Of a stretch of 64,000 nt of DNA, positions 25,158-33,573 are shown piece after piece. Numbering within the stretch: the stretch's first letter is position 1; every line of letters starts with the position of its first letter. A model generated the notes under the pieces. That model searched no databases and had not been told where the DNA came from. It saw only the letters and a program-made list of their open reading frames with translations. Source of the stretch: DASXKD01 sp963734725 (lineage in GTDB: Bacteria > Actinomycetota > Actinomycetes > Streptosporangiales > Streptosporangiaceae); the NCBI GenBank assembly GCA_963734725.1, contig CAVTIX010000018.1:62001-126000 (forward strand), in the 5' to 3' direction. The position numbers were made by a program, and so were the translations under genes.

Positions 25158-27460
25158 CGGCCGGGCCATTCCCGCCTGGGCAGGTCTACCTGGGCTGGCA
25201 GTACGAGCTGCGGCACGAGGACCCAGGGCCGCCGCCTCGGCGTCCGGCGCCTCCGGATCCGGAGAGGCTCAACCCCGGCTGGGTGGCGGCACAGCAGCGG
25301 GAGGAGAGCCTGATAAGCCGCCCGGCCAGGCAAGCCGCCGGTGGCTGCCTGCTGCTGGCCGTCGTGGTGATCGCGCTCGGCCGGTCCGGCTGGCTGAACC
25401 CGGCGCTGACCGGGCTGGGCGCGGTGACATTCGGCGGCCTGGCCGTCGTCGCTGCGGCTTCGGCCTGGCGGGGCCGGCAGGCGGTCACGGCGGCCGTCGC
25501 GGCGGAGACGCGCCGGGTCAACGCCGCCCGCGCGGTTCGGGATCGGGACCTGTTCGCCGCTCAGGAGGACCACGCCCGCAGATTCCGTGCCTGGCAGGGC
25601 CGCCAGCGCGCGTTCCGCGAACAGGCGCTGTGGTACCCGGTATCGGTGCCGGCCGGGATCGACCGGGTCGACGTGGTCGGCGGCACGATGGCGGGCTGGT
25701 CGGCCCTGCTGACGATGGTCGCCATGCCGCGGCTCGCCGCCGGGGACGAGATCACGATCATCGACTTGTCCGAGGGCGCGGTCGCCGGCGACCTGGCCCG
25801 GCTGGCGCATGACTTGCGGGTCGCTCCGCTCGTCTGGGTGCTGCCCGACGACCTGCCCAGGCTCGATCTCGGCGTCGGCTTGCCCGCCACGGCCATGGCC
25901 GACATCCTGGCCGCTTGCGTGTCCGTCGGCCTGGCCGGCGTCGGCGGCCAGGATCCGGCGCCCGACCACGCGCTCCTGGGCAGGCTGCTGGAAGTGCTCG
26001 GCGATGGGGCGCGGATCTGCCAGGTGACCGCGGGATTGCGGGCGCTGGCGCAGGTGGGCGACGTGCGCGAGGACGTTCGCGGGGGCCTGCTCACCGCGGG
26101 CCAGCTCGAGCGGATCACCGGGCTGTTCGGCCGCGGCGCCGCCGACCGGATGATTATCGAACGGGCCTGGGCGCTGGAAGCTCGCCTGCGGGTGCTGGAC
26201 CGCCTGGGCAGCGATCCGGCTCCGATGCCGCGGAGCCGGCTGCGGGTGGTAGCCGCGGACCCCGGCGGTGGCGCGTTCGGCAACGCGGTGCTGGCGGCGT
26301 ACGTGACGGTGACCCTCACCCACCTGCTCCGCCACGCCCGTCCCGGGCGGCCGTGGCGGCACACGATCTGCGTGGCGGGGGCACAGCAACTCTCCGGCGA
26401 GGTGATCGACCGGCTCGCCAGCGCGTGCGAGGCCACCCGGGCCGGGCTGGTGCTCGCCTATCGCTCGGTTCCCCCGCCCGTCGCGCAGCGGCTCGGCCGC
26501 GGGAACGCGGCGCTGGCGGTGATGCGCCTCGGCAACGCCGAAGACGCCAGGGTGGCCAGTGAGCAGATCGGCTCGCAGCACCGTTTCGTGCTGAGCCAGT
26601 TCACCGACACGGTAGGCGCCTCGGTCACCGACACGACCGGTGATTCCTACACCTCCACCGTGGGCACGGCGCAGTCGGTGTCGGCGTCGGAGTCCCGCAG
26701 CCAGACCACCGGGCGCAGCCGGGGCCGGGGCCACTCCAGCGCCGGCGTCGCGCCGTTCGCCGCGCGGACCGGATCGGGGAGCGCCGAAACCTCGCAGTCG
26801 CAGGGCGCCAGCGACTCGGACTCGCTCACCGACGGGATCAACTCCAGCACGTCGTGGGGGATCACCACGTCCCGCGCCATCGGGCTGAACTCCGCACTCG
26901 GCCAGACCGTCCAGCGTTCCAGGGAGTTCCTCGTGGAGCCGGACGAACTGCAGCGGCTGCCGCCGAGCGCGGTGATCGTCAGCTACGCCTCGGGCGCGCG
27001 GCGGCACGTGGCGCTGGCCGACGCCAACCCGGCCATCTACACGCTGCCGACTGCCACCGTGCACAGCCTCGCGCGGGCACGGCAGGCCGGTGACCGCGCG
27101 ACATGGGCCGGATCCGGGCAGGCGGACGGCCGGCGGTCCGGACCCTCCGGGCAGGCGGACGGCCAGGCGGTCCGGACCCTCCGGGCAGGCGGACGGCTGG
27201 CGGTCCGGAACCTCTGGGAAGGCGGACGGCTGGCGGTCCGGCGGCCGCCAGCCGCCGCCGAACCTGGGCCCGCCGCCCGAGCCCCCCGACTGGCGTCGCT
27301 GATGACGGTTGCCCCGGCCTGCGCGCGGCAGGTGCCGGGCCGAACGCGCTTTAGGGCCCCCAGGGCCGTTGCGGTGTCCCGGCGCCGAGGACCGCCTTCC
27401 GCACCACCGACTGCGCCTCCGGCACGACCATGCGAAGCGCACGCGAGGCAGGCAAGTTAA
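25154..27460 (+). CDS. Second membrane FtsK/VirD4-like protein with degenerate P-loop; C-terminal frameshift
   Basis: 768 codons as read. Two adjacent transmembrane segments (about residues 58-98) are followed by a linker rich in Arg/Ala. The ATPase-like core reads VVGGTMAGWSALLT where a P-loop GGTxxGKS/T would be, and EITIIDLSEG follows. A second strand pattern RLRVVAADPGG and TICVAGAQQL is next, then a Ser/Thr-rich tail region (TDTTGDSYTSTVG...). Near the end four 33-bp repeats encode GQADGRRSGPS-type units. One extra base in the second unit (about 27165) shifts the frame. Without it the protein would end PPNLGPPPEPPDWRR at 27302. Coupled to the preceding gene by GTGA. Confidence 0.6.
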   Translation: MTAGPFPPGQVYLGWQYELRHEDPGPPPRRPAPPDPERLNPGWVAAQQREESLISRPARQAAGGCLLLAVVVIALGRSGWLNPALTGLGAVTFGGLAVVAAASAWRGRQAVTAAVAAETRRVNAARAVRDRDLFAAQEDHARRFRAWQGRQRAFREQALWYPVSVPAGIDRVDVVGGTMAGWSALLTMVAMPRLAAGDEITIIDLSEGAVAGDLARLAHDLRVAPLVWVLPDDLPRLDLGVGLPATAMADILAACVSVGLAGVGGQDPAPDHALLGRLLEVLGDGARICQVTAGLRALAQVGDVREDVRGGLLTAGQLERITGLFGRGAADRMIIERAWALEARLRVLDRLGSDPAPMPRSRLRVVAADPGGGAFGNAVLAAYVTVTLTHLLRHARPGRPWRHTICVAGAQQLSGEVIDRLASACEATRAGLVLAYRSVPPPVAQRLGRGNAALAVMRLGNAEDARVASEQIGSQHRFVLSQFTDTVGASVTDTTGDSYTSTVGTAQSVSASESRSQTTGRSRGRGHSSAGVAPFAARTGSGSAETSQSQGASDSDSLTDGINSSTSWGITTSRAIGLNSALGQTVQRSREFLVEPDELQRLPPSAVIVSYASGARRHVALADANPAIYTLPTATVHSLARARQAGDRATWAGSGQADGRRSGPSGQADGQAVRTLRAGGRLAVRNLWEGGRLAVRRPPAAAEPGPAARAPRLASLMTVAPACARQVPGRTRFRAPRAVAVSRRRGPPSAPPTAPPARPCEAHARQAS
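27116..27246. repeat. 33/34-bp tandem repeat in the C-terminal coding region
   Basis: Four units at 27116, 27149, 27183 and 27216. Units 1 and 3 are 33 bases, unit 2 is 34 (extra A at 27165), unit 4 is truncated. In the restored frame they encode 11-residue units GQADGRRSGPS, GQADGWRSGTS and GKADGWRSG. Confidence 0.85.
27335..27460. repeat. Dispersed intergenic repeat, copy B
   Basis: Shares GCCGGGCCGAACGC, GCGGTGTCCCGG, GCGCCTCCGGCACGAC and a CGCGAGGCAGGCA end with copy A (9895-10051). As in the other copies it lies just upstream of a gene start (DUF1697 gene). Confidence 0.6.
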
Positions 27461-27484
27461 TGCCTGCTGCGGCATGATGTTGGC

Positions 27485-28048
27485 ATGGCCAGTCACATCG
27501 CCTTGCTGCGCGGCATCAACGTCGGCGGGCGCAACAAGGTCGCCATGGCGGATCTGCGTGACGTGGTGGCCGGGCTCGGGCACACCGGCGTGTCAACCTA
27601 CATCCAGAGCGGCAATGTGCTGTTCACCAGCGACGAGACGGACACCGAGGCGTTGGGCAAGGCTCTGGAGCAGGCCATCGCGAGCAAACTGGGCGTGCGG
27701 CCATCGGTGATCGTGCTGTCGCGCGATGGGCTGGCCCGCGCAGTGCGCGACAACCCCTACGCCGCCGAGCCGAACCCCAAGCTGGTCCACGCGGTGTTCT
27801 TCCGCGGCCTGGTCCCGCCCGGCGCCGCGGAAGCCATCGAGGCGGGACAACAGCGGGCAGCGGAACGGGGGAGCGGCCGGGACAGCGCCCGGATCGTCGG
27901 CACGACCCTGTTCGTGCATACCCCGGACGGTTTCGGCCGCAGTGAGCTTGCGTTGTACCTGCTGGGCCGGTCCGCCAGCCCGACCGCAGCCGGAACGGCG
28001 CGCAACTGGTCCACTGTCACCAAGCTGCTTGCCCTGTGCGACGGGTGA
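27485..28048 (+). CDS. DUF1697 family protein
   Basis: 187 residues. It opens MASHIALLRGINVGGRNKVAM and has HTGVSTYIQSGNVLFTS, both diagnostic for DUF1697, plus VFFRGLVPP in the middle and a C-terminal TARNWSTVTKLLAL. The family is cytosolic with a ferredoxin-like fold and no established function. It appears to stand alone. Confidence 0.85.
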   Translation: MASHIALLRGINVGGRNKVAMADLRDVVAGLGHTGVSTYIQSGNVLFTSDETDTEALGKALEQAIASKLGVRPSVIVLSRDGLARAVRDNPYAAEPNPKLVHAVFFRGLVPPGAAEAIEAGQQRAAERGSGRDSARIVGTTLFVHTPDGFGRSELALYLLGRSASPTAAGTARNWSTVTKLLALCDG

Positions 28049-28373
28049 GCGGTCCTGGCCTCGGCGCGGCGCCCCTAGCGCGCCTGAGCAGTGATGTCCG
28101 CCGCGGTCGGCCGCTGTGCGCGGGCGCGTGAGGATTCCGGCCGGCCCGCCGTGCGGAGGCGCGTGAGGTATTTGTGTTGGCCCGCCGTGCGCAGGCGCGT
28201 GAAACATTTTCGGCCTTCCGGGCAACATCCCCGTGCCAGGCATCGTCTATATGGCGAAGGTCCGATCCTCCCGCTTGCCAGCACCTGCACCTGCCAGAGT
28301 TCGATCCCATGCCGCTCGGTCACCTGCGGCCGGCCGCACGAGCCTGCCCGGCTAGCCGCTCAAGGAGGCAGTT
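28049..28373. other. Intergenic stretch with imperfect repeats
   Basis: 325 bases. Three imperfect units of about 33-37 bases (from 28110, 28143 and 28179) share GCCGTGCG-AGGCGCGTGA. No gene supported. AAGGAGG at 28362-28368 is the ribosome binding site of the next gene. Confidence 0.45.
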
Positions 28374-30676
28374 GTGCGCTACCGTCCCCTCCGTCCTGCC
28401 GTTATCGTCGCGGTCCTGATCACGGCCGCGACGGTCCTTGCCGCCAGTAGCGCCGTGCCGGGCGGCGCCGCCGCGTGGCAGACGCCGCGTTTCCCCGCCG
28501 TAGTTACAGGGCCGGCGGGGCGCCGTGGCGCCTGCTGATGATCAACGGGAGCAGTCTGCTCGATGCCGGTGGCGCGCGGCCCCCCGGCATCGTGCCGGGG
28601 TCGGCCGGCCCACTCGCCACGCCCATGCTCGCGCTCGATCTCGGCGGCGCGGCCTACGAGATTCCCCTGGTCGCATTGCCCTACCTGGGGCACGGGCTGG
28701 CGCCCAGCCTGTTCGACACCGGCTCGCTGCTGCGGGCGGAAACCCCGGGCCGGCTGCCGGTGACGGTGACCTACCAGGGGAAGGCGCCGTCGCTGCCCGG
28801 CGTGACGATCACCCGGGCGAGCGGCGGAACGGCCCGCGGATACCTGACTCAGGCCGGGGCGTCGGCGTTCGGGGCTGCGCTGGCCCGCCAGTTCGCCGCC
28901 GATCACGCCAGCGGCAGCTACGGGCAGGACGGCATGTTCGCCGGCGGAGTGTCGGTCGGCCTGCCCGGGGCGCCCGCCGCCGCGGCCCGGCCGGCGCCCG
29001 CCTTTCCGATGCACACGCTGACCGTGACGGCCGCCAACCTGGCTGGCCGGCCCGACACCGGCGACGGCGTGCTGGTCTTCAACGCCGACAACGCCAGCCT
29101 GTTCAGCGATCCGGTCGAATCGTTCAACCTCTTCGACCACGGCGCTACCCGGTTCAGCGTTCCGGCCGGGCACTACTGGGCCATCGGGATCTTCCTGGCC
29201 CAGCTTCGCAGCAAACTGGGCCCGGCGGTCCATTCGGTGGTCGTGCCCCAGGTCACGGTGTCCCGCAACGTCACCGTGCACGTGGCGGCGCGTTCGGCCA
29301 GCAGCCAGGTCCAGATGGTCACGCCGCGGCCGTCGGTACCGAACTCGTTCGACGTCAACTTTGAAGTGCGCCATCCCACCCCGCACGGCCCGGTCGGGGC
29401 GTTCTGGTACCTGGGCGGTCGGCTGTTCTTCAACCAGACCACCCGGCGGCCCACCGCCGGGACGCTGCAGACGTACGTGTTCGCTGAGCTTGAGTCGCCG
29501 CCCAAGGCGGCCGGCGCCCCGTACCGGTACGACGTGGCCTACGCCGACACCAGCGGGCTCATCGGGTCACAACGGCACGTGGTGCACCGGGACGGCCTGG
29601 CCACGGTGCACTCCCGCTACTACTCCGACGTGCCGGCGACCGGCTATTTCTCAAGGTATGGCGCGTTCCCGGCGCAGTGGAGGGAGGTTCCCGCCGTCTT
29701 GTTCCAGCCGATGAAGGTGCCACGGCGGGAGACCGAGTACCTGACCGGCAACCCGGCGATCCTCTGGTCGGACAGCTACGAACAGTCGTTCCAGAACCTG
29801 GCGGGCGGGCAGGCCGATGCCCTGCGGACCTTCCACGCCGGCCAGCAGCTGACCGAGAACTGGAACGCCTATCCGCTGCACGCCGGCTACAACACCGACC
29901 TGATCGGCCCAGCCAACGCGCAGCCCGCCCTGCCGTCTGCCTCGCGCGCCGGTGACACGCTGACCCTGGATGTCATGCCGTTCAGCGACAGCACCCGGGG
30001 GCATGTCAGCGCCTCGGGCTTCTTCGGCGGGCTCGCGGGATCCTTCGGCAAGATCACCGGCCACTACGCGATCGATCAGAACGGCAAGGTGATCGCCTCG
30101 GGGAATCCGCTCAAGGGATTCCGGGAGGTCGGCCCGTTCGGCGAGTTCCACGCCAGTGTGCCGTTGCGCCCGCGGCCGTCCGAGGTCAGGTTCGTCCTCG
30201 ACGCGACCCGGACGGCCTCGGTCTACACCCTGTCCACCGTGAGCCGGACCGTGTGGACCTGGCTGTCCGCCCGCAACGGCGGCGCACGGGTGCCCGCCGG
30301 GTGGGGCTGTGCGCTCCAGCCGACCGGAATCGCGGTCGGCCGCGCCTGCGGGGTGCAGCCCATGCTGACGCTGGGGTACCGGGTGGCCGGGTTGTCGCTG
30401 GGCGGGTCTGCGCCGGCGGGTGCGCAGGCGGTGCACGTGACCGTGGGGCATTTGCAACTGGCAGGGGCGGCGCGGGTGACCGGGGCGAAGGTCGCGGTGT
30501 CGTTCGACGGAGGGAAGACCTGGCGCCACGCCAAGGTCACCGGCAGTGCGGGCAATTACACGGCGTCGTTCACCGCTCCCGCCGGGGCTAAGGTGTCGCT
30601 GCGCGCCAGCGCCGCCGATGCTGCGGGCGGAACGATCACCGAGACCGTCCTCCGCGCCTATCAGGCCGCGTCATGA
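28374..30676 (+). CDS. Secreted protein related to C-terminal regions of actinobacterial subtilases; frameshift after signal peptide
   Basis: AAGGAGG is followed by GTG 28374 and a good signal peptide (VRYRPLRPAVIVAVLITAATVLA, then Ala-rich cleavage), but this frame stops at about 28539. The main body (PWRLLMINGSSLL... to 30676, about 710 residues) is in another frame, with GTG 28475 lacking a ribosome binding site. The two join cleanly in the GGCGGGG tract near 28500-28530 if one base is restored. The body resembles the non-catalytic region of secreted subtilases (PAGHYWAIGIFL, VVPQVTVSRNVTVHVAAR) and ends in an Ig-like unit (VSFDGGKTWRHAKV). No protease triad was seen. A sedolisin gene follows 67 bases later. 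Confidence 0.6.
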
Positions 30677-30743
30677 CCGGCCCGGCCGGTGAATCCATCC
30701 CGATCAGCAGACGAGCCCGATCAGCAGACCAGGGAGCATGCAG

Positions 30744-31985
30744 ATGAGAATCAGCGGGATTGCCGTCGCGGCCGGCGTCGCGGTCACCATCGCGGGCGCG
30801 CTTACCACGGCTGTCCCGGTCGCCGCGGCCCCGGCGCCGGCGATGCGGCGGGCCTGCCCGGCGACGCGGTCGGACACGCCGCGCTGCCTGACGCTGTACG
30901 CACCGCAGACCGCGGTGAACCGGGCGATCGCGGAAAAGGCGGCAGGGAAGCCGGTGCCGGTCACCTCGACCACCCCGAAAGGATGGGGCGCCACGAGCAT
31001 CGAGGCGGCGTACAAGCTGCCGGTGACCCGGGGCGCGAGCCAGACGGTGGCGATCGTGGATGCCTTCAGCACCCCGCATCTGGCCTCGGACCTCGCCTTC
31101 TACCGCAAGCACTATGGGCTGCCCCCGTGCGCCACCGCCACCGGGTGTCTCAAGATCGTCAACCAGCTGGGCAAGGCGTCGCCGCTGCCCAGGCCCGACC
31201 CGGCGGGGTGGGGCGTGGAGGAAACCCTCGACGTGGCGATGGTGTCGGCCGCGTGCCCGCTGTGCAAGATCATCATGGTAGAGGGCGCCCGGCCGACGTT
31301 CGGCGCCCTCGCGGCGGCGGAGGACACCGCCGTGCGGCTGGGCGCGCAGGTCGTCTCCAACAGCTACGGCGGCAGGGAAAACGGGTTCACCCAGGCCGAG
31401 GCGAAGCACTACGTCCACCCGGGGCATGTGATCGTCGCCGCGTCCGGGGATGTCGGGTTCACCGCAGCGCAGTTCCCGGCCAACCTGGCCAACGTGACCG
31501 ACGCCGGCGGCACCACGCTGGCCAAGGCCACGAACGCGCGGGGGTGGTCCGAAACGGTCTGGAACGACGGCGGCGGCGCCTCCGGCAGCGGCTGCTCCGC
31601 CTACGTGGCCAAGCCGGCCTGGCAACATGACCCGCACTGCCCAGGCCGGACATCGGCCGACGTGGCCGCCGTCGCTACGAACATCGCCATCTACGACACT
31701 TCACTGCCCAAGGGCTTCGGCGGCCCCTGGTTCACCATCGAGGGGACCAGCGCGTCCGCGCCGCTGATCGCCGGCGTGTACGGCCTGGCAGGCAATGCCG
31801 CCACCTTTCAGCCCGGCTTCGAATACGCGCACGCCAACGCGCTGTTCGACGTCACCCAGGGGAACAACGACTGGTTCAGCGGCGCGGGCGGCGCATCGTG
31901 CGGGCACGACTACCTGTGCGTGGCCAAGAAGGGTTACGACGCCCCGACCGGCCTGGGCAGCCCCGACGGGATCGGCGCCTTCTAG
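30744..31985 (+). CDS. Secreted sedolisin-family (S53-like) serine-carboxyl peptidase
   Basis: 413 residues from ATG 30744 (AGGGAG 7 bases upstream; ATG 30738 also in frame). Signal peptide MRISGIAVAAGVAVTIAGAL. Sedolisin catalytic features: Glu and Asp in GVEETLDVAM, the oxyanion Asp in ASGDVGFTAAQFPA, and the Ser in IEGTSASAPL. The C-terminal DVTQGNNDWF and GLGSPDGIGAF contain the typical calcium-site region. The usual long pro-domain is short here (about 90 residues). Acid-active extracellular proteolysis is the known role of the family. Follows the frameshifted secreted protein gene in the same direction. Confidence 0.85.
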   Translation: MRISGIAVAAGVAVTIAGALTTAVPVAAAPAPAMRRACPATRSDTPRCLTLYAPQTAVNRAIAEKAAGKPVPVTSTTPKGWGATSIEAAYKLPVTRGASQTVAIVDAFSTPHLASDLAFYRKHYGLPPCATATGCLKIVNQLGKASPLPRPDPAGWGVEETLDVAMVSAACPLCKIIMVEGARPTFGALAAAEDTAVRLGAQVVSNSYGGRENGFTQAEAKHYVHPGHVIVAASGDVGFTAAQFPANLANVTDAGGTTLAKATNARGWSETVWNDGGGASGSGCSAYVAKPAWQHDPHCPGRTSADVAAVATNIAIYDTSLPKGFGGPWFTIEGTSASAPLIAGVYGLAGNAATFQPGFEYAHANALFDVTQGNNDWFSGAGGASCGHDYLCVAKKGYDAPTGLGSPDGIGAF

Positions 31986-32040
31986 GCGCATACCGGTGGC
32001 CGGCGGGCGGGGCACACCGGCCTTCTCTGCCGGCCGGTAA

Positions 32041-32088
32041 CCGGCCGCACCGCCGCGCTGGCCTCCCCCGCCGCGGCGGTGCGGCCGG
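32041..32088. terminator. 17-bp hairpin between convergent sedolisin and phoU genes
   Basis: Perfect arms CCGGCCGCACCGCCGCG (32041-32057) and CGCGGCGGTGCGGCCGG (32072-32088), 14-base loop. Bidirectional terminator. Confidence 0.8.
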
Positions 32089-32190
32089 CGCCATCACGCC
32101 CTGCGCCCGGCTCTGGCGGTTGCCGGCCGTGGCCGTGATCAAGCGCGCAGTAAATCCTGCCTGGTCATAGCCACAAGCTAAGCACCGGAA

Positions 32191-32847
32191 CTAGTTGCTT
32201 ATCCGGCCGTTCTGGCCAGACCCGGCGAGGTAGATCACCCGGCGGGCGACGTTGACCGCGTGGTCGCCAAGGCGCTCGTAGAGGCGGGCCACCAGCGTCA
32301 TCTCCATCGTCACCGGCAGCGTCATTCGGCCTGAGGCAAGTTCGGCGGTCAGGCTGGCGTGCAGGTCGTCCATCTCGTCGTCGCGCATTTCCAGCGCGAA
32401 TGCGGCGGAACGGTCCCGCTTGTACCAGGCGTCCGCCGCCTGGCGCCACATGTTGGACGCGAGTTCCCCCATGCGCTCGACGAGTCCCCGGCTGCGCGCC
32501 GAGAGGTCCGCGTTGAGAATGTGGTCCGCCCGCCGGGCGATCTCTACGACGAGGTCGTGGGAGCGCTCGAGCTCGGGCACGATTCGCAGCACAGAGAGCA
32601 AGAAGCGCAGGTCAGAAGCGACGGGCGCCTGCAGCAGGATCTCCCGGTTAACGAGCTCGTCGGTTTCGGTGTAAAGAGCGTCGATGACCTGGTCGCGTTC
32701 GGCCAGTACCTGAAGCGCCTCGTTATTGCCACTCAGCAGAGCATGGGTCGCCGTGGGCAGATCCTCGGCGACCATGGCAAACAGCTCGATGACCTTGGCT
32801 TCGATGGCCTCCAGCTCGCGCTGAAACTCTTGCCGGTGTTCGCCCAT
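32191..32847 (-). CDS. phoU: Phosphate-specific transport regulator PhoU
   Basis: 218 residues from ATG 32847 (MGEHRQEFQRELEAIEAKV). Two three-helix PhoU repeats are visible with acidic metal-binding stretches (VPELERSHDLVVEIARRADHIL and LYERLGDHAVNVARRVIYL, the E/D-x3-D/E-x3-N/H signature). It damps Pst transport and PhoR signalling. TAGGCT lies 7 bases before the start. It diverges from pstS across 726 bases. Confidence 0.92.
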   Translation of the reverse strand: MGEHRQEFQRELEAIEAKVIELFAMVAEDLPTATHALLSGNNEALQVLAERDQVIDALYTETDELVNREILLQAPVASDLRFLLSVLRIVPELERSHDLVVEIARRADHILNADLSARSRGLVERMGELASNMWRQAADAWYKRDRSAAFALEMRDDEMDDLHASLTAELASGRMTLPVTMEMTLVARLYERLGDHAVNVARRVIYLAGSGQNGRISN

Positions 32848-33573
32848 GGAAAGAAGCCTAGTTTGAGGCGACCCGTACGTGGGCGCGGGCGCCGCTGCCA
32901 TGGACCGGACCCTGGCCTGGCCACGGCGATGGTCAGGGTCGCGCGCGATCGGGTGCCGCCAGGGCCGGCCATGACGTCATTTGAACTGGCCAAAGCGCTC
33001 AAGCACGATGATCATCGCCCGCACCAGAGTGGGTCAAAATGGGACTCGCCGTCTTATCGGGCGTGTTTGCTGACCGGCCAGCGCCGTCCGAAAAAGCTTA
33101 GGTGAAATAAAACCAAATCATAGATGACGCGAAAGTGAACATTTATCAAAATACCCTTGGCTCGCTTCCGGCCGGGCATCCATAATTACTGATTGTGAAC
33201 GATCACCGTCTGCGCTGGTAGTACCCGGTAAAGCACCCGGCTAAAGGTGGATGCGTTACCGGTATGGGGGAGAAGCATGGGAGTAGCGGCAGACCTCGGG
33301 CGGCAAGGACAGCGGATGCTGCGCGATCGCGGCACCGAGGTGACAATCCCCAGGTCAAGCGCCTGCGCCGCCTGTCCGTGTTCCATGATCCAAGCGCCAT
33401 GGCCGGCCGGGAAATGACGGGGCACACGGGCCTGGCCGTCGGCCTCCGGGCGATCGCCGGGGCCTTCGCCCCGGCCGTTAGCATGATCTTCGGCCAAGCC
33501 GAAACCGCCCGCACGACATCAAGGCCATCCTCGTCGCAACAATCGGCCGGTAGTTGAGAAGGGATATTTAACA
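32848..33573. other. Long phoU-pstS intergenic region
   Basis: 726 bases, including an unusually AT-rich island (about 33090-33190) with the PHO box. A 97-codon ORF at 33264-33557 (+) has no recognisable family or clear ribosome binding site and is not accepted; the leader of pstS is therefore long. Confidence 0.5.
33101..33151 (+). promoter_or_regulatory. Probable PHO box upstream of pstS
   Basis: Five units on an 11-base step: GGTGAAATAAA (33101), ACCAAATCATA (33112), GATGACGCGAA (33123), AGTGAACATTT (33134), ATCAAAATACC (33145). The core resembles the reverse complement of the GTTCACC direct repeat bound by PhoP in Streptomyces. A CATAAT hexamer follows at 33180-33185. Confidence 0.6.

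Noticed and set aside
24590..27583. 997-codon minus-strand open frame
   Set aside because: Shadow of the two membrane pseudo-ATPase genes; no start signal, signal peptide or recognisable motif.
33264..33557. 97-codon ORF in the phoU-pstS gap
   Set aside because: No family, weak start and low-complexity content; the region looks regulatory.
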